From the NCBI RefSeq assembly GCF_001613065.1, contig NZ_BDBQ01000045.1:1-64000 (forward strand): a stretch of DNA of 64,000 bases, given 5' to 3'. The first letter of the stretch is position 1; the number at the start of each line of letters is the position of its first letter. The DNA comes from Nocardia miyunensis NBRC 108239 (GTDB lineage Bacteria > Actinomycetota > Actinomycetes > Mycobacteriales > Mycobacteriaceae). Made by a program: the position numbers and the translations under genes. Under the pieces are notes generated by a model. It was not told the origin of the DNA. It made no database searches and saw only the letters and a list, made by a program, of their open reading frames with translations. Below are positions 51,007-58,872 of this stretch, piece after piece.

Positions 51007-51014
51007 GCCGTGTC

Positions 51015-51386
51015 CTATCTCGGGTCGCGATTGGCGGAAGTGGCGCCGAATTCGGCGGCTTCCATTGCGCGGTAGGCGGATTCGGTGGGCAGATCGAACG
51101 AGTCGATGGTGTAGGGGCGGGTGCCGTTGAATTCCATCTCCGCCCGCAGACCCACCCGCGATTTCTGATGTGCCAGCCGCGCGAGCCGGACGATCTCCGT
51201 GGCCAGCCAGGCATCCCCGTTGTCGCGGGCGTCGTCGGTGATGTGCAGTCCGACGATCTCGCCGTCCCGCCCGCAGGCGACGCCGACGCTGTGGTCGGGA
51301 TTGAACACCTCGTAGGTCATGGTCCGCCAGTTCGGCGCCGCGTCTCCGACGTCGTCGGCTTGGTCCACGGCAGGGGTTTCGGTCAT
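51015..51386 (-). CDS. Small YbaB-like ESX accessory protein
   Basis: 123 residues, ATG 51386, with AGGAG six bases upstream. The central pattern GVACGRDGEIVGLHITDDA, followed by helix ATEIVRLARLAHQKSRV, matches the strand-helix layout of YbaB/EbfC proteins, with an extra C-terminal segment (PYTIDSFDLPTESAYRAMEA). It is probably a cytosolic chaperone for the EspC-like/Rv3899c-like pair that follows. The match is by pattern only. Confidence 0.65.
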   Translation of the reverse strand: MTETPAVDQADDVGDAAPNWRTMTYEVFNPDHSVGVACGRDGEIVGLHITDDARDNGDAWLATEIVRLARLAHQKSRVGLRAEMEFNGTRPYTIDSFDLPTESAYRAMEAAEFGATSANRDPR

Positions 51387-51395
51387 CGACTGCTC

Positions 51396-52115
51396 CTAAA
51401 AACGTACGGCGGGACCGGGTTCCATCCCGAAGCCGGAATCCTGTGATGCGCCCGGCCGCGGACCCGTCAATCGCTCGTCGAGCGCGGCCCAGGCATCGTC
51501 GTCGATGATCATGACCTGACGCAATTGCCAGAACCGGGCTCCCAGATACATCTCGCCTCCCCCGTCCGAGGTGATGTCGAGGTGATCCGGGCCATCGATC
51601 GACGCGTTGAGCGTGACGGTGGTGATCGGCGGGTTCTTGTCATCGATCTGGATGATCGTCGCGCCGCTGCCGGGAATGAAACTCTGCCGGAAGCGCGAAC
51701 CGGCCTTGATCGCCACCGCGGCGCTGTTGGTCGTGAGGGTGACGTCCGGATTCAGCAGCAGCTGCATCGCCCACGAGCGGGCCGCGGTCTCCGGCCGGTC
51801 ACCGTTGATCGAAATGGCCAGCGAGCAGGACAGATCCAGGACCAGTACCGACTCGGCAGCGGTGACCCCGGCGATGACCAACCGCTTCGGTGTGCCGCTG
51901 GGAAATGGCAGATCATCGGCGGCGAGGGTCGTCACATCCGAGCCGAGACCGGCGCCGGTCACGGGATGGGCGGAGACCATTCCCGTGGCGACCTCGACGG
52001 TGTAGGCGGCGATCGGGCCCGTGCGGCCATCCGCCACCCCGGCCAGCCGGACCAACCCCTCCTCGTGCAACCACCGCACGGTATCGGCGACGGTTACTGC
52101 GCCCGGCTCGCTCAC
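51396..52115 (-). CDS. ESX accessory protein of unknown function
   Basis: 239 residues from GTG 52115, which overlaps the preceding stop as GTGA. No signal peptide or membrane helix. A winged-helix-like N-terminus (VTVADTVRWLHEEGLVRLAGV) leads into an alternating alpha/beta body (ESVLVLDLSCSLAISING, LLLNPDVTLTTNSAAVAI, EMYLGARFWQLRQVMIID). I do not recognise the family. It sits in an operon with EspB-, EspC- and YbaB-like genes, which suggests a cytosolic role in handling substrates. Confidence 0.7.
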   Translation of the reverse strand: MSEPGAVTVADTVRWLHEEGLVRLAGVADGRTGPIAAYTVEVATGMVSAHPVTGAGLGSDVTTLAADDLPFPSGTPKRLVIAGVTAAESVLVLDLSCSLAISINGDRPETAARSWAMQLLLNPDVTLTTNSAAVAIKAGSRFRQSFIPGSGATIIQIDDKNPPITTVTLNASIDGPDHLDITSDGGGEMYLGARFWQLRQVMIIDDDAWAALDERLTGPRPGASQDSGFGMEPGPAVRF

Positions 52116-52462
52116 AAGACGAGCTCCGCCGCATCGGATTCCGCGTCCGAATCGCTGTCCTCACCCCACGGATCCCGGTCCATGAGCTGCTCGTACTGGC
52201 GGGCGGCATCGGCGGTACTGTCCCGGATCGCCGCCATGATCTCGGTGATCAGTTCGCCGGACTCGAACCGATCGACGGTGCCCGGCGCCAGATAGAGCGA
52301 GGTCAACCGGCCCATCGCATCGACCTCCGGAATGACCGCACCGCTGGGCGAGGGACGGCGCGCGGTAATGGCGTCGATCCGCTCCCGCAGATCGGCGATC
52401 TTGTGCCGCAGTTCGCGCGCCGCATCGAGTGCGGCCTGCACGTCGGGGTGGATATCGTTCAT
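52112..52462 (-). CDS. YbaB/EbfC-like ESX accessory protein
   Basis: 116 residues from ATG 52462, overlapping the espB-like stop as ATGA. A longer frame starting at 52603 lies inside the neighbour. A coiled N-terminal helix (VQAALDAARELRHKIADLRERI) is followed by PEVDAMGRLTSLYLAPGTVDRF and a second helix, the YbaB pattern. The C-terminus is very acidic (GEDSDSDAESDAAELVL). In ESX-1 a YbaB-like EspL is encoded next to EspB, and the same pairing holds here. Confidence 0.75.
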   Translation of the reverse strand: MNDIHPDVQAALDAARELRHKIADLRERIDAITARRPSPSGAVIPEVDAMGRLTSLYLAPGTVDRFESGELITEIMAAIRDSTADAARQYEQLMDRDPWGEDSDSDAESDAAELVL

Positions 52463-53949
52463 GCTGTGCCTCCGGATTGACTCGGGGTCTGGGAGTTCGA
52501 GGGCGTGGGGGGTGTCACGGTCGGGGCGATCGTCGGCTTCTCGCCGATGACCTGCTCGGTGTGCGGAGTGTCGTCGACGTACATCAGCCGATCGGGATGC
52601 CACGCCACCACACGGTTGCGGTCCTGGTTGCCGCCGGCCCCGTTCATACCGGGCGTCATCGGCATGTACGGCATGTACGGCGAGCTGCCGCCGGCGGCCC
52701 GGCTCGCCGTGGCCGCCGCCGTGTCCAGCGACTCGATCACCGGCGCTCGGGCCATGGTCGGTGAACCGGTGAGTTTCGCCGCGGCAGCCACCATCGGCAT
52801 CGAGGCCACCTGGAAGGCGGAATTGGCCCCGGAATCAACCGCATTGGCGATATCGCCGATCGGCACGCCGCCGCCACCGCCCTCGAGTCCGCCGTAATCA
52901 CCGGCATAGTCGGCCAGATCGCCGATCGAATTCTGATCGGCGTTCTGGTTCATCCCGTTCATGCCGTTCGACATCATCGAACTCATCATCGTCGGCAGCA
53001 GACTCGCCAACGTGCTCATCATCTGACTGCTGTCGCTCGAGCTGCTACCGGAGCTGCTGTCACCCGAGCTGCTACCGCTGCTGTCACCCGAGCCGCTGCC
53101 CGAATTACTCTGCGCGCTACCGGAATTGACAGCTGTTGAATAGCCCGCGATAGCCTCGGCGGATCGGGCGTTCTGCTCCTGCGTCTTGGCCAGCGCATCC
53201 GCTACGCCGGCTTCGTTCTTGGATCGCATCGCGGCCAGCAATTCCTTGCGCGCGGCGATGATCTCCTCGGGGGTGGGGTGTTTGGCCTTCGCGGTATCGA
53301 AAGCCGAAGTGTAGGTGTCGATCCCGTCGGCCAGCTTGCCCAGGTAGGTGCCCAGCTGATCCAGCCAGTTGCGGTGCTCGTTCAGCTGGGCCGCCGCCTC
53401 GGTTCCGACGGGCGTCCAGCTCCGCAACGCCTGAGCGGCCTGATCCACGCCCTCGATCGCGGTGCGATGCGAACCATCGAGGTAACTGCGGATATTCCCC
53501 GCGAAGGTGGCAGCCGGTCCGGTGCCCGGACCGGACCGCAGCTGCTGCGCGAAGGTCAGCGGGTCGATCTCGGCGCCCGCGGTCGGCAGGTTGTACGTCG
53601 GTGCTTGCCGGGCGGTCGGCGTCGACGGTTCGGCGACCGGATTGGTGAGCACATCACGACCGCTGCCCCCGACCATTCGCGCACCCGTATCGTCGGCCCG
53701 GGTGTAATCGGCGGCCGCGGAGCCGGTCTTGTGCGCATGCTGATGCACCAGGTGCAGAACGCCCTGTGTGCCGTTGAACAGCTGGGCGGCCTGAGAATTC
53801 GCGCCCGGCACGAAACCGCCGGAGATGTGGTCCGCGCCCGCGGGCTGCACCCAGCCCGTCGGCAGTCCCTGCCCGGTGGTCTGCGCCAGATCGGCGAGGT
53901 TCGACGCCACCGTGACGAGTTCCGCCGGGTCGACATTCAACGACTCCAC
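52459..53949 (-). CDS. EspB-like secreted protein (PE-PPE-type fusion)
   Basis: 496 residues from GTG 53949 behind GAGGAGG (five-base spacing). Residues 1-90 are PE-like and end in the export signal YTRAD (residues 82-86). Residues 125-275 are PPE-like: DPLTFAQQLRSGPGTGPAA, a helical turn with Trp (LRSWTPVGTEAA), LNEHRNWLDQLGTYLGKLA and KHPTPEEIIAARKELL, which track mycobacterial EspB closely. The Ser/Gly-, Met- and Gln-rich C-terminal half replaces the processed tail of EspB. EspB binds lipids and forms heptameric rings outside the cell; a similar conduit role is possible here. Confidence 0.82.
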   Translation of the reverse strand: MESLNVDPAELVTVASNLADLAQTTGQGLPTGWVQPAGADHISGGFVPGANSQAAQLFNGTQGVLHLVHQHAHKTGSAAADYTRADDTGARMVGGSGRDVLTNPVAEPSTPTARQAPTYNLPTAGAEIDPLTFAQQLRSGPGTGPAATFAGNIRSYLDGSHRTAIEGVDQAAQALRSWTPVGTEAAAQLNEHRNWLDQLGTYLGKLADGIDTYTSAFDTAKAKHPTPEEIIAARKELLAAMRSKNEAGVADALAKTQEQNARSAEAIAGYSTAVNSGSAQSNSGSGSGDSSGSSSGDSSSGSSSSDSSQMMSTLASLLPTMMSSMMSNGMNGMNQNADQNSIGDLADYAGDYGGLEGGGGGVPIGDIANAVDSGANSAFQVASMPMVAAAAKLTGSPTMARAPVIESLDTAAATASRAAGGSSPYMPYMPMTPGMNGAGGNQDRNRVVAWHPDRLMYVDDTPHTEQVIGEKPTIAPTVTPPTPSNSQTPSQSGGTA

Positions 53950-53978
53950 ATCTGCCTCCTCTCACCTTCGGCGCACGA

Positions 53979-55652
53979 TCAGCTGCCCGGCGCTGCCGCG
54001 GCGGGCTGTGGCGTCTGCCCGCCGGTCGGGTCGCCGGTGGCCGGGAGCGCATGTGCCCCGCTCCCGTCGTTCGACGCGCTCGCCTCGATGCCGTGCGGAT
54101 GGGCGAATCCGGAGAAATTGCCGAAATCGCCTGCCTTACCGGAAATCTGGGGCGTGAAGTCCTTCTGCTGACCGTCGACGATCACCTGCAGGCTGCCGTC
54201 CTGACCGGAACCGTCGCTCGAGCCCGAACCGCCGCCCTGGGCCGAACCCCACACGATCACGATCGCCGTGTGGTTGCTGTCCCAGGTGGCGACGTCGCCG
54301 GTCATCAGCTGGCTCGGATCCACGCGATCGCCGATCTGCTTGGGATCGCTCCACTTCGCCGGGGTGTTCGCACCCTGTGCATAAGCGGCCTGCGCATCGG
54401 TACCGGCCTGATTCGCGAACGCCGCGTCCAGCGCGTTCGCGACCACCGGGGACACCTTCTGGACGCGGCCGTCCGGGAATGTGTAGTCCACGAGACCGTC
54501 GGCGCCCGGTATACGAGCCGGGGGCCCGGCGGGCGGAGCGGTGGTTCCCGGACCGTTCGGAGCGGTTTGCGCGGGAGCCTGGGCAGGAGCCGCCGGTGCG
54601 GCCTGCGCCGGGGCAGCCTGGGCCGGGGCCCCCTGCTGGTAGCCGGGCGGATATGGCTGCTGAAGCTGATTGTTGGGATTCTGATCGGATTGGTTCCGCA
54701 TCATCGACTGCATCTGCATCATTTCCATCATCGGACCCAGCATGCTCGAGATGTCGGAAAGCCCCGAGGAACCGGTGTCACTGCTGCCCACCGAACCCGG
54801 GTCGGTCGAGGAGGAACTCCCGGGGTCCGTGGAGCCGGTGGAGCCGCTGACGTTGCTGGGGTCGCTCGAACCGGTGACGCCGCTGGCGTCGCTCGAGCCG
54901 CTCGCCCCACTCAGGTCGGGCGGATTCCAGGAGATATCGGAGGACCCGCTCGCACCGGATGCGCCGGTGTTGTTACCGAGAGCCCCGGGGTCGTAACTGC
55001 CGGATGCTCCACTCGAGCCGCTCGCCCCACCCTTCAGCAGTGCATTGTATTTATCCAGCAGGTCCTGGTACTTGCCATCCAGCGTATTGTATTTATCTGT
55101 CAGATCTTGGAGTTTCTTGGTCTGGTCGTTGACATCGCTACCTTTACCGTTCATCGCATCGGTAGCCTTGTTGATATCCGTTTCCATCTGCTTCAGGCCG
55201 GACGACGTGAATGTCAGGATATGGGTATTCTCATCCTGGCCGTCGCCCGGAGGAGTCGCAGCCAGATCACTGAGTTTGGTGATGTCGGTACCGATGGCGT
55301 CCTGGTATTTTTGCAACTTGTCCGCAGCATCCCCCACGTCCTTGGCCACCGCGTTCAGCGTACTCAGCAAGGTTTCATATGACTGCTTGAGCTGCGCAGC
55401 CACCGCCATGTAGTTGCCGCCCGCCTCGCTCGATATTTCCGTCTGCTTCACCTGCGGGACATCCATGGTCTTCGGCAACGAATTTCTTTTGCCGTCACCA
55501 AATTTCAGCCACATGTTGGTTATGTTGGCAACATAATCATCGTCGAGGTATTTTTTTACGGAAGTCGAGATGTCGAGCGTCTTGAGGCTGCTGTACTTCT
55601 TCCATTCCGGAGAATCCCAGTCCGGGATCAGAAGCGGCGGCATGCTGGTCAT
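53979..55652 (-). CDS. Probable type VII substrate with coiled coils and the shared NlpC-like C-terminal domain
   Basis: 557 residues, ATG 55652, overlapping the upstream stop (ATGA). About 210 helical residues (NYMAVAAQLKQSYETLLSTL, KLQDLTDKYNTLDGKYQDLL) precede a Gly-Ala-Ser/Asp repeat region, a Met/Gln-rich patch and a Pro/Ala linker. The C-terminal 130 residues (VDPSQLMTGDVATWDSNHTA, GDFGNFSGFAHPHGI) match the end of the 25080-27116 protein. The domain keeps the GDV and HP features of NlpC/P60-like folds but has no Cys. No signal peptide. An extracellular, wall-associated role is inferred. Confidence 0.76.
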   Translation of the reverse strand: MTSMPPLLIPDWDSPEWKKYSSLKTLDISTSVKKYLDDDYVANITNMWLKFGDGKRNSLPKTMDVPQVKQTEISSEAGGNYMAVAAQLKQSYETLLSTLNAVAKDVGDAADKLQKYQDAIGTDITKLSDLAATPPGDGQDENTHILTFTSSGLKQMETDINKATDAMNGKGSDVNDQTKKLQDLTDKYNTLDGKYQDLLDKYNALLKGGASGSSGASGSYDPGALGNNTGASGASGSSDISWNPPDLSGASGSSDASGVTGSSDPSNVSGSTGSTDPGSSSSTDPGSVGSSDTGSSGLSDISSMLGPMMEMMQMQSMMRNQSDQNPNNQLQQPYPPGYQQGAPAQAAPAQAAPAAPAQAPAQTAPNGPGTTAPPAGPPARIPGADGLVDYTFPDGRVQKVSPVVANALDAAFANQAGTDAQAAYAQGANTPAKWSDPKQIGDRVDPSQLMTGDVATWDSNHTAIVIVWGSAQGGGSGSSDGSGQDGSLQVIVDGQQKDFTPQISGKAGDFGNFSGFAHPHGIEASASNDGSGAHALPATGDPTGGQTPQPAAAAPGS

Positions 55653-56230
55653 GAATTAACCATTTTACCGTCAGCCTGCTTGATCTTGACCGCACCGGAT
55701 GTGGGGTACTGAGCTAATCCGTACTTGTCGTATATCAGCTGTGCCTGGCTATCGCTGCCGCTGAATGGAACAGTGCCCTTGGAGGTGTCCGTGCCCGCCA
55801 GACGGGTCGGCAAGGTCTTCGGCATGGATACGGATGGGGCCGAGGCATGACTGTCCGCGTTGAATGCGGTCGCGATCCCGGCACCAGCACTCGCACCTTC
55901 GAGGGCCGCCCCCACGTTCCTCGAAGTCCCCACCGCAGTCGCCAGAGCTGAAGCCCCAGGCATGACACTACGAGCCGCTGCGCCGAGCAGACCTCCTCCG
56001 ATCCCGCCGAGAGCGCCGTCTATCACGAAGGCTTTCGCCCCCTCGTTGAAACTGCCGGACTGCGCCCACGTCCACCCCCCACCGACCAGCCCAGCCGCAC
56101 CAGCGGCAATACCCGCTGTGGCAAGGAGCCCCAGGCCAGCCGGATTGGCGATCAGTGCGACAGCAGCGATAGGTGCGGCAGCGGTCGCTATGCCCTTGGC
56201 GACATCCCCGACGACACTCCAGAACCCCAT
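55649..56230 (-). CDS. Glycine-zipper hydrophobic protein, first gene of the accessory operon
   Basis: 193 residues, ATG 56230. The N-terminal two thirds are Gly/Ala-rich with repeated GxxxG spacing and two hydrophobic stretches (IAAVALIANPAGLGLLATAG, LGGIGGGLLGAAARSV). The end is soluble (AQLIYDKYGLAQYP). Such sequences often insert in or pack against membranes; a pore or membrane anchor for the operon's secreted proteins is possible. The family is not recognised. It leads an operon running to at least 48149, behind a perfect promoter motif. Confidence 0.72.
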   Translation of the reverse strand: MGFWSVVGDVAKGIATAAAPIAAVALIANPAGLGLLATAGIAAGAAGLVGGGWTWAQSGSFNEGAKAFVIDGALGGIGGGLLGAAARSVMPGASALATAVGTSRNVGAALEGASAGAGIATAFNADSHASAPSVSMPKTLPTRLAGTDTSKGTVPFSGSDSQAQLIYDKYGLAQYPTSGAVKIKQADGKMVNS

Positions 56231-56310
56231 TCGAGATCACCTACCTGGTACAGGGGCAAACCGCGTCATGGAGCAGTCGACCACACGCGAAACTTCCATC
56301 GGACCCCCTT

Positions 56311-56337
56311 ATTGTCATGGATTCCCACCCCTGGGAA
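56311..56337 (-). promoter_or_regulatory. Cluster promoter motif before the accessory operon
   Basis: A perfect palindrome, TTCCCA-GGGG-TGGGAA, N5, GACAAT on the minus strand, 81 bases before ATG 56230. It lies in the 120-base gap just downstream of the NlpC/P60 stop. Confidence 0.8.
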
Positions 56338-56350
56338 TCGTGCACGCGCA

Positions 56351-57877
56351 TCAAGTCCACCGGCTGGCAGCGAAGCTGCTGGGCAGGCCCACCACCCGAA
56401 CGGTCGCCCCGGTATGCGGCGCCTCGATGCATTGCCCGTTGCCGATGTACATCATGACGTGCGTGGGGCTGCCGTTGTTGAATTCGGCCGCCGGGAAGAT
56501 CAGGTCACCGGGCTGGATATCGGACGCGTTGACCTTGGGTAGTTGCTGATATTGCTGCGCGGCCGTACGGGGAATCTGCGCACCGGCCGAAGCCGCCGCG
56601 TACTGAGTGAGGCCGGAACAGTCGAATGCGTAAGGACCCTCGGCGCCGTATACGTAGGGTTTTCCCTGTTCCGACAGCGCGATGGAAATCGCTTTCTGCG
56701 CGGCGGACGAAGATCCCGTGCTGGACCCGGATATCCCCTCCGCCGCAGGGTAGTTCACTCCGACGAGGTTGTAGAGGTACTGGTCGGTGAGCCGGTTGAT
56801 CTCGACGGCGATCGCGTTGGCGTTGGCGTTACTGTTGCCGACGATCTTCAAAGCATTGGTCAACGCCGAGACGAGGATCTGATGAACCTTTATTTCGCCG
56901 TCTCTGGTGTACGCGGCGGAACCGAGTTGGCTCAACTGACTGTTGGTGTTGTTGATGACTTGACTGAGGGCACCCCGATCGACGGACTGGTTTCCGGCAA
57001 GGTATTCGAGAAAGGAGGCGAGTTCGGTGTCGAGGTTGTTGTACGCGGTACCGGCATTCTGCTGATATTGCTGTGCAGTGTTCAGCGCCGACATTCCGGA
57101 CCCACTACCGCTGGTATCGACTTGATTCTGCACGGACTGGGTCTGCGGGGAACTGGTGTCGCCGCTGCCGTAGGTGCCGTCGAGCTGGTTCAGCGCGTTC
57201 TGAGCGTTCTCGGCATCCGATCCGCTGCTGCCGGTAGCGCCCGTTCCGTCGGTCGTTCCGCTGCTGCCCGTTCCGCTGCCACCGGATCCGCCGAGCCCGC
57301 TCAGCGCGGACGCGATCGTGGGGAGCATGGATGCGACCATCGTCGCCGCGGGCGCAAGCTGCGTGAGCAGATCCGAACCATTGGGCGAGGTGTTGTTGCC
57401 GCTGCCCTGCCGAGCGGGCCGGGGCTGCGCCCACTGCGACGGCATACTGCCGGGCTGCGCCGAACTCGCGGCAGTCGTCGCGGCGGACTCCGCCGCGCCA
57501 CCCTGGCCCGCCCCGGAAGTGGTCGGCGCGGCGCTCTTGCCGGTCGCGGACACGCCCTGGGCGGCCGCGCTCTGTCCCTGTGCCGCGGCAGTGGTTGCCG
57601 AACTCGCGGTCGCGCCGTTCTGTCCGGGCGCTACGGCCTGCCCGTTCGAATTCACATTTCCGGGTGAATTCGGATCCGAATTCCCCTGCTGCACTTGGCT
57701 GTTCGCACTCGGCGACACCATCCCGGGCTGCTGACCCTGTGCAGAAGCCGGGCGCGCGCGCTGCTGGCTCGGCCTCGTCCAGGGCGTCACCGCGGACGCG
57801 GAGGCATCACTCGCGGTTCCACCGTCCCCGGTCCCGGGATCGGTGGTTCCGGTCGCCTCCGCCTCCGCGCTGGTCAC
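56351..57877 (-). CDS. NlpC/P60 cell-wall endopeptidase with disordered N-terminus
   Basis: 508 residues from GTG 57877 (GTGA overlap with the upstream gene). About 260 residues are disordered (Ser/Ala/Gln/Gly). A helical domain (NNLDTELASFLEYLAGNQSV, EIKVHQILVSALTNALKI) and then an NlpC/P60 domain follow: Cys in AFDCSGLTQYAA, His in PTHVMMYIGNGQ, third residue in IEAPHTGA. It is closely related in the last 120 residues to the 22618-23571 protein. Its overlap with the type IV-like genes suggests it acts as their wall-opening enzyme, while its signal-less, helical architecture looks like a type VII substrate. Confidence 0.85.
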   Translation of the reverse strand: MTSAEAEATGTTDPGTGDGGTASDASASAVTPWTRPSQQRARPASAQGQQPGMVSPSANSQVQQGNSDPNSPGNVNSNGQAVAPGQNGATASSATTAAAQGQSAAAQGVSATGKSAAPTTSGAGQGGAAESAATTAASSAQPGSMPSQWAQPRPARQGSGNNTSPNGSDLLTQLAPAATMVASMLPTIASALSGLGGSGGSGTGSSGTTDGTGATGSSGSDAENAQNALNQLDGTYGSGDTSSPQTQSVQNQVDTSGSGSGMSALNTAQQYQQNAGTAYNNLDTELASFLEYLAGNQSVDRGALSQVINNTNSQLSQLGSAAYTRDGEIKVHQILVSALTNALKIVGNSNANANAIAVEINRLTDQYLYNLVGVNYPAAEGISGSSTGSSSAAQKAISIALSEQGKPYVYGAEGPYAFDCSGLTQYAAASAGAQIPRTAAQQYQQLPKVNASDIQPGDLIFPAAEFNNGSPTHVMMYIGNGQCIEAPHTGATVRVVGLPSSFAASRWT

Positions 57878-58851
57878 GAACTCCCCTTCAGCACCCGCTT
57901 GACCCGGACGTCGGACGCGGTCGGAATCGCCTCCTCGACAACCTGTCCCGAACCAGGATCACTGGTCACCATCTGCGTCCTGTCCACCGCGATGCCGACT
58001 CGGGTCGGGGCGTAATCGCGGTAGTCCCAGAAGACCAGATCTCCGGGCGACACCGCGGACCGATCGACCCGCTGCCCGCAACGACTCTGTGCCGCAATGG
58101 TGTTCGGCAGCGCGACCTGCAACGCGGCGGTATTCGTGAGCTTGTTGCACGAACCCTGAGCCGATGCGCTCGACGTTGAGGTGATGCCCGGCGGCAGGGG
58201 CTGGGCTGTGGATGCCACCGGCATCGTCCCCACCGCGCAACTGCCGGTACCGTCCGCTCCGGACGCCGTGTAGATCAGCGACTGGGCGGATTGGGCAAAC
58301 GCCTCAGCACTGCCCGGTCCGGCCCCCTGCGTGCGCTGCGCCGCTGCCAGCGCCAACTCCCGCGCACACGCGGCCGCCGGCCCGGAATTCGCGGTCAGCA
58401 GCGGCTGCAGCTGATAGGGCGCCGACGGCATCGCGCTGACACAGGCGCGTTGCCAGTCGGACACGTCGGTCTCGTCAGGCGCGATGGTCAATGCCGCATA
58501 CGGATTGGTGGTCGGCACCTCCGAAGACGGCAGCGCCTCCTGCGTAGCACCGGCGCTTGCGGCGGCAGTAGGCATAACCGTTTCGGTGGCAGAGGGATCC
58601 GGACCCACCGCACTGTCGCACTGGTAGTACAGATCGGCCGAAGAAGCCGATGTCGCACTCCCGACCATCAACACGACCCATATCAGGGAACTTACGAGCG
58701 CCGATACGACTATCAAAACGACTATGCCGATCAGCACCCCGTTCGGGAGGATGAGCGCGAACATGAGAATCTGCCCGAGCATCGGACGTCGACGGAGGGG
58801 GCCAGCGGTCAGGATACGACCGAGCAGAAGGTTGCGAAGCATTGAAAGCAT
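57874..58851 (-). CDS. Membrane-anchored protein with degenerate NlpC/P60-like domain
   Basis: 325 residues, ATG 58851, with GAGG eight bases upstream. A positively charged start leads to a membrane helix (about residues 32-67: VLIGIVVLIVVSALVSSLI). A Ser/Ala/Thr stalk with several cysteines follows, then a C-terminal half with the NlpC order: SCNKLTNTAALQVALP, RSAVSPGDLVFWDYRD, TRVGIAVD. The Cys position is kept, but the His of HVGI is replaced by Arg, so hydrolase activity is doubtful. It may be a structural periplasmic component (VirB8-like position) of the type IV-like apparatus. Confidence 0.72.
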   Translation of the reverse strand: MLSMLRNLLLGRILTAGPLRRRPMLGQILMFALILPNGVLIGIVVLIVVSALVSSLIWVVLMVGSATSASSADLYYQCDSAVGPDPSATETVMPTAAASAGATQEALPSSEVPTTNPYAALTIAPDETDVSDWQRACVSAMPSAPYQLQPLLTANSGPAAACARELALAAAQRTQGAGPGSAEAFAQSAQSLIYTASGADGTGSCAVGTMPVASTAQPLPPGITSTSSASAQGSCNKLTNTAALQVALPNTIAAQSRCGQRVDRSAVSPGDLVFWDYRDYAPTRVGIAVDRTQMVTSDPGSGQVVEEAIPTASDVRVKRVLKGSS

Positions 58852-58872
58852 GGCGCCGTCCTCACCTCATCG

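Noticed and set aside
22309..56337. ECF sigma-factor promoters, reading GGGAA(C/T) in the palindrome as a -35
   Set aside because: No conserved -10 (CGTT or GTC) appears 15-17 bases downstream across the copies, whereas the N5-GACAAT spacing is constant.
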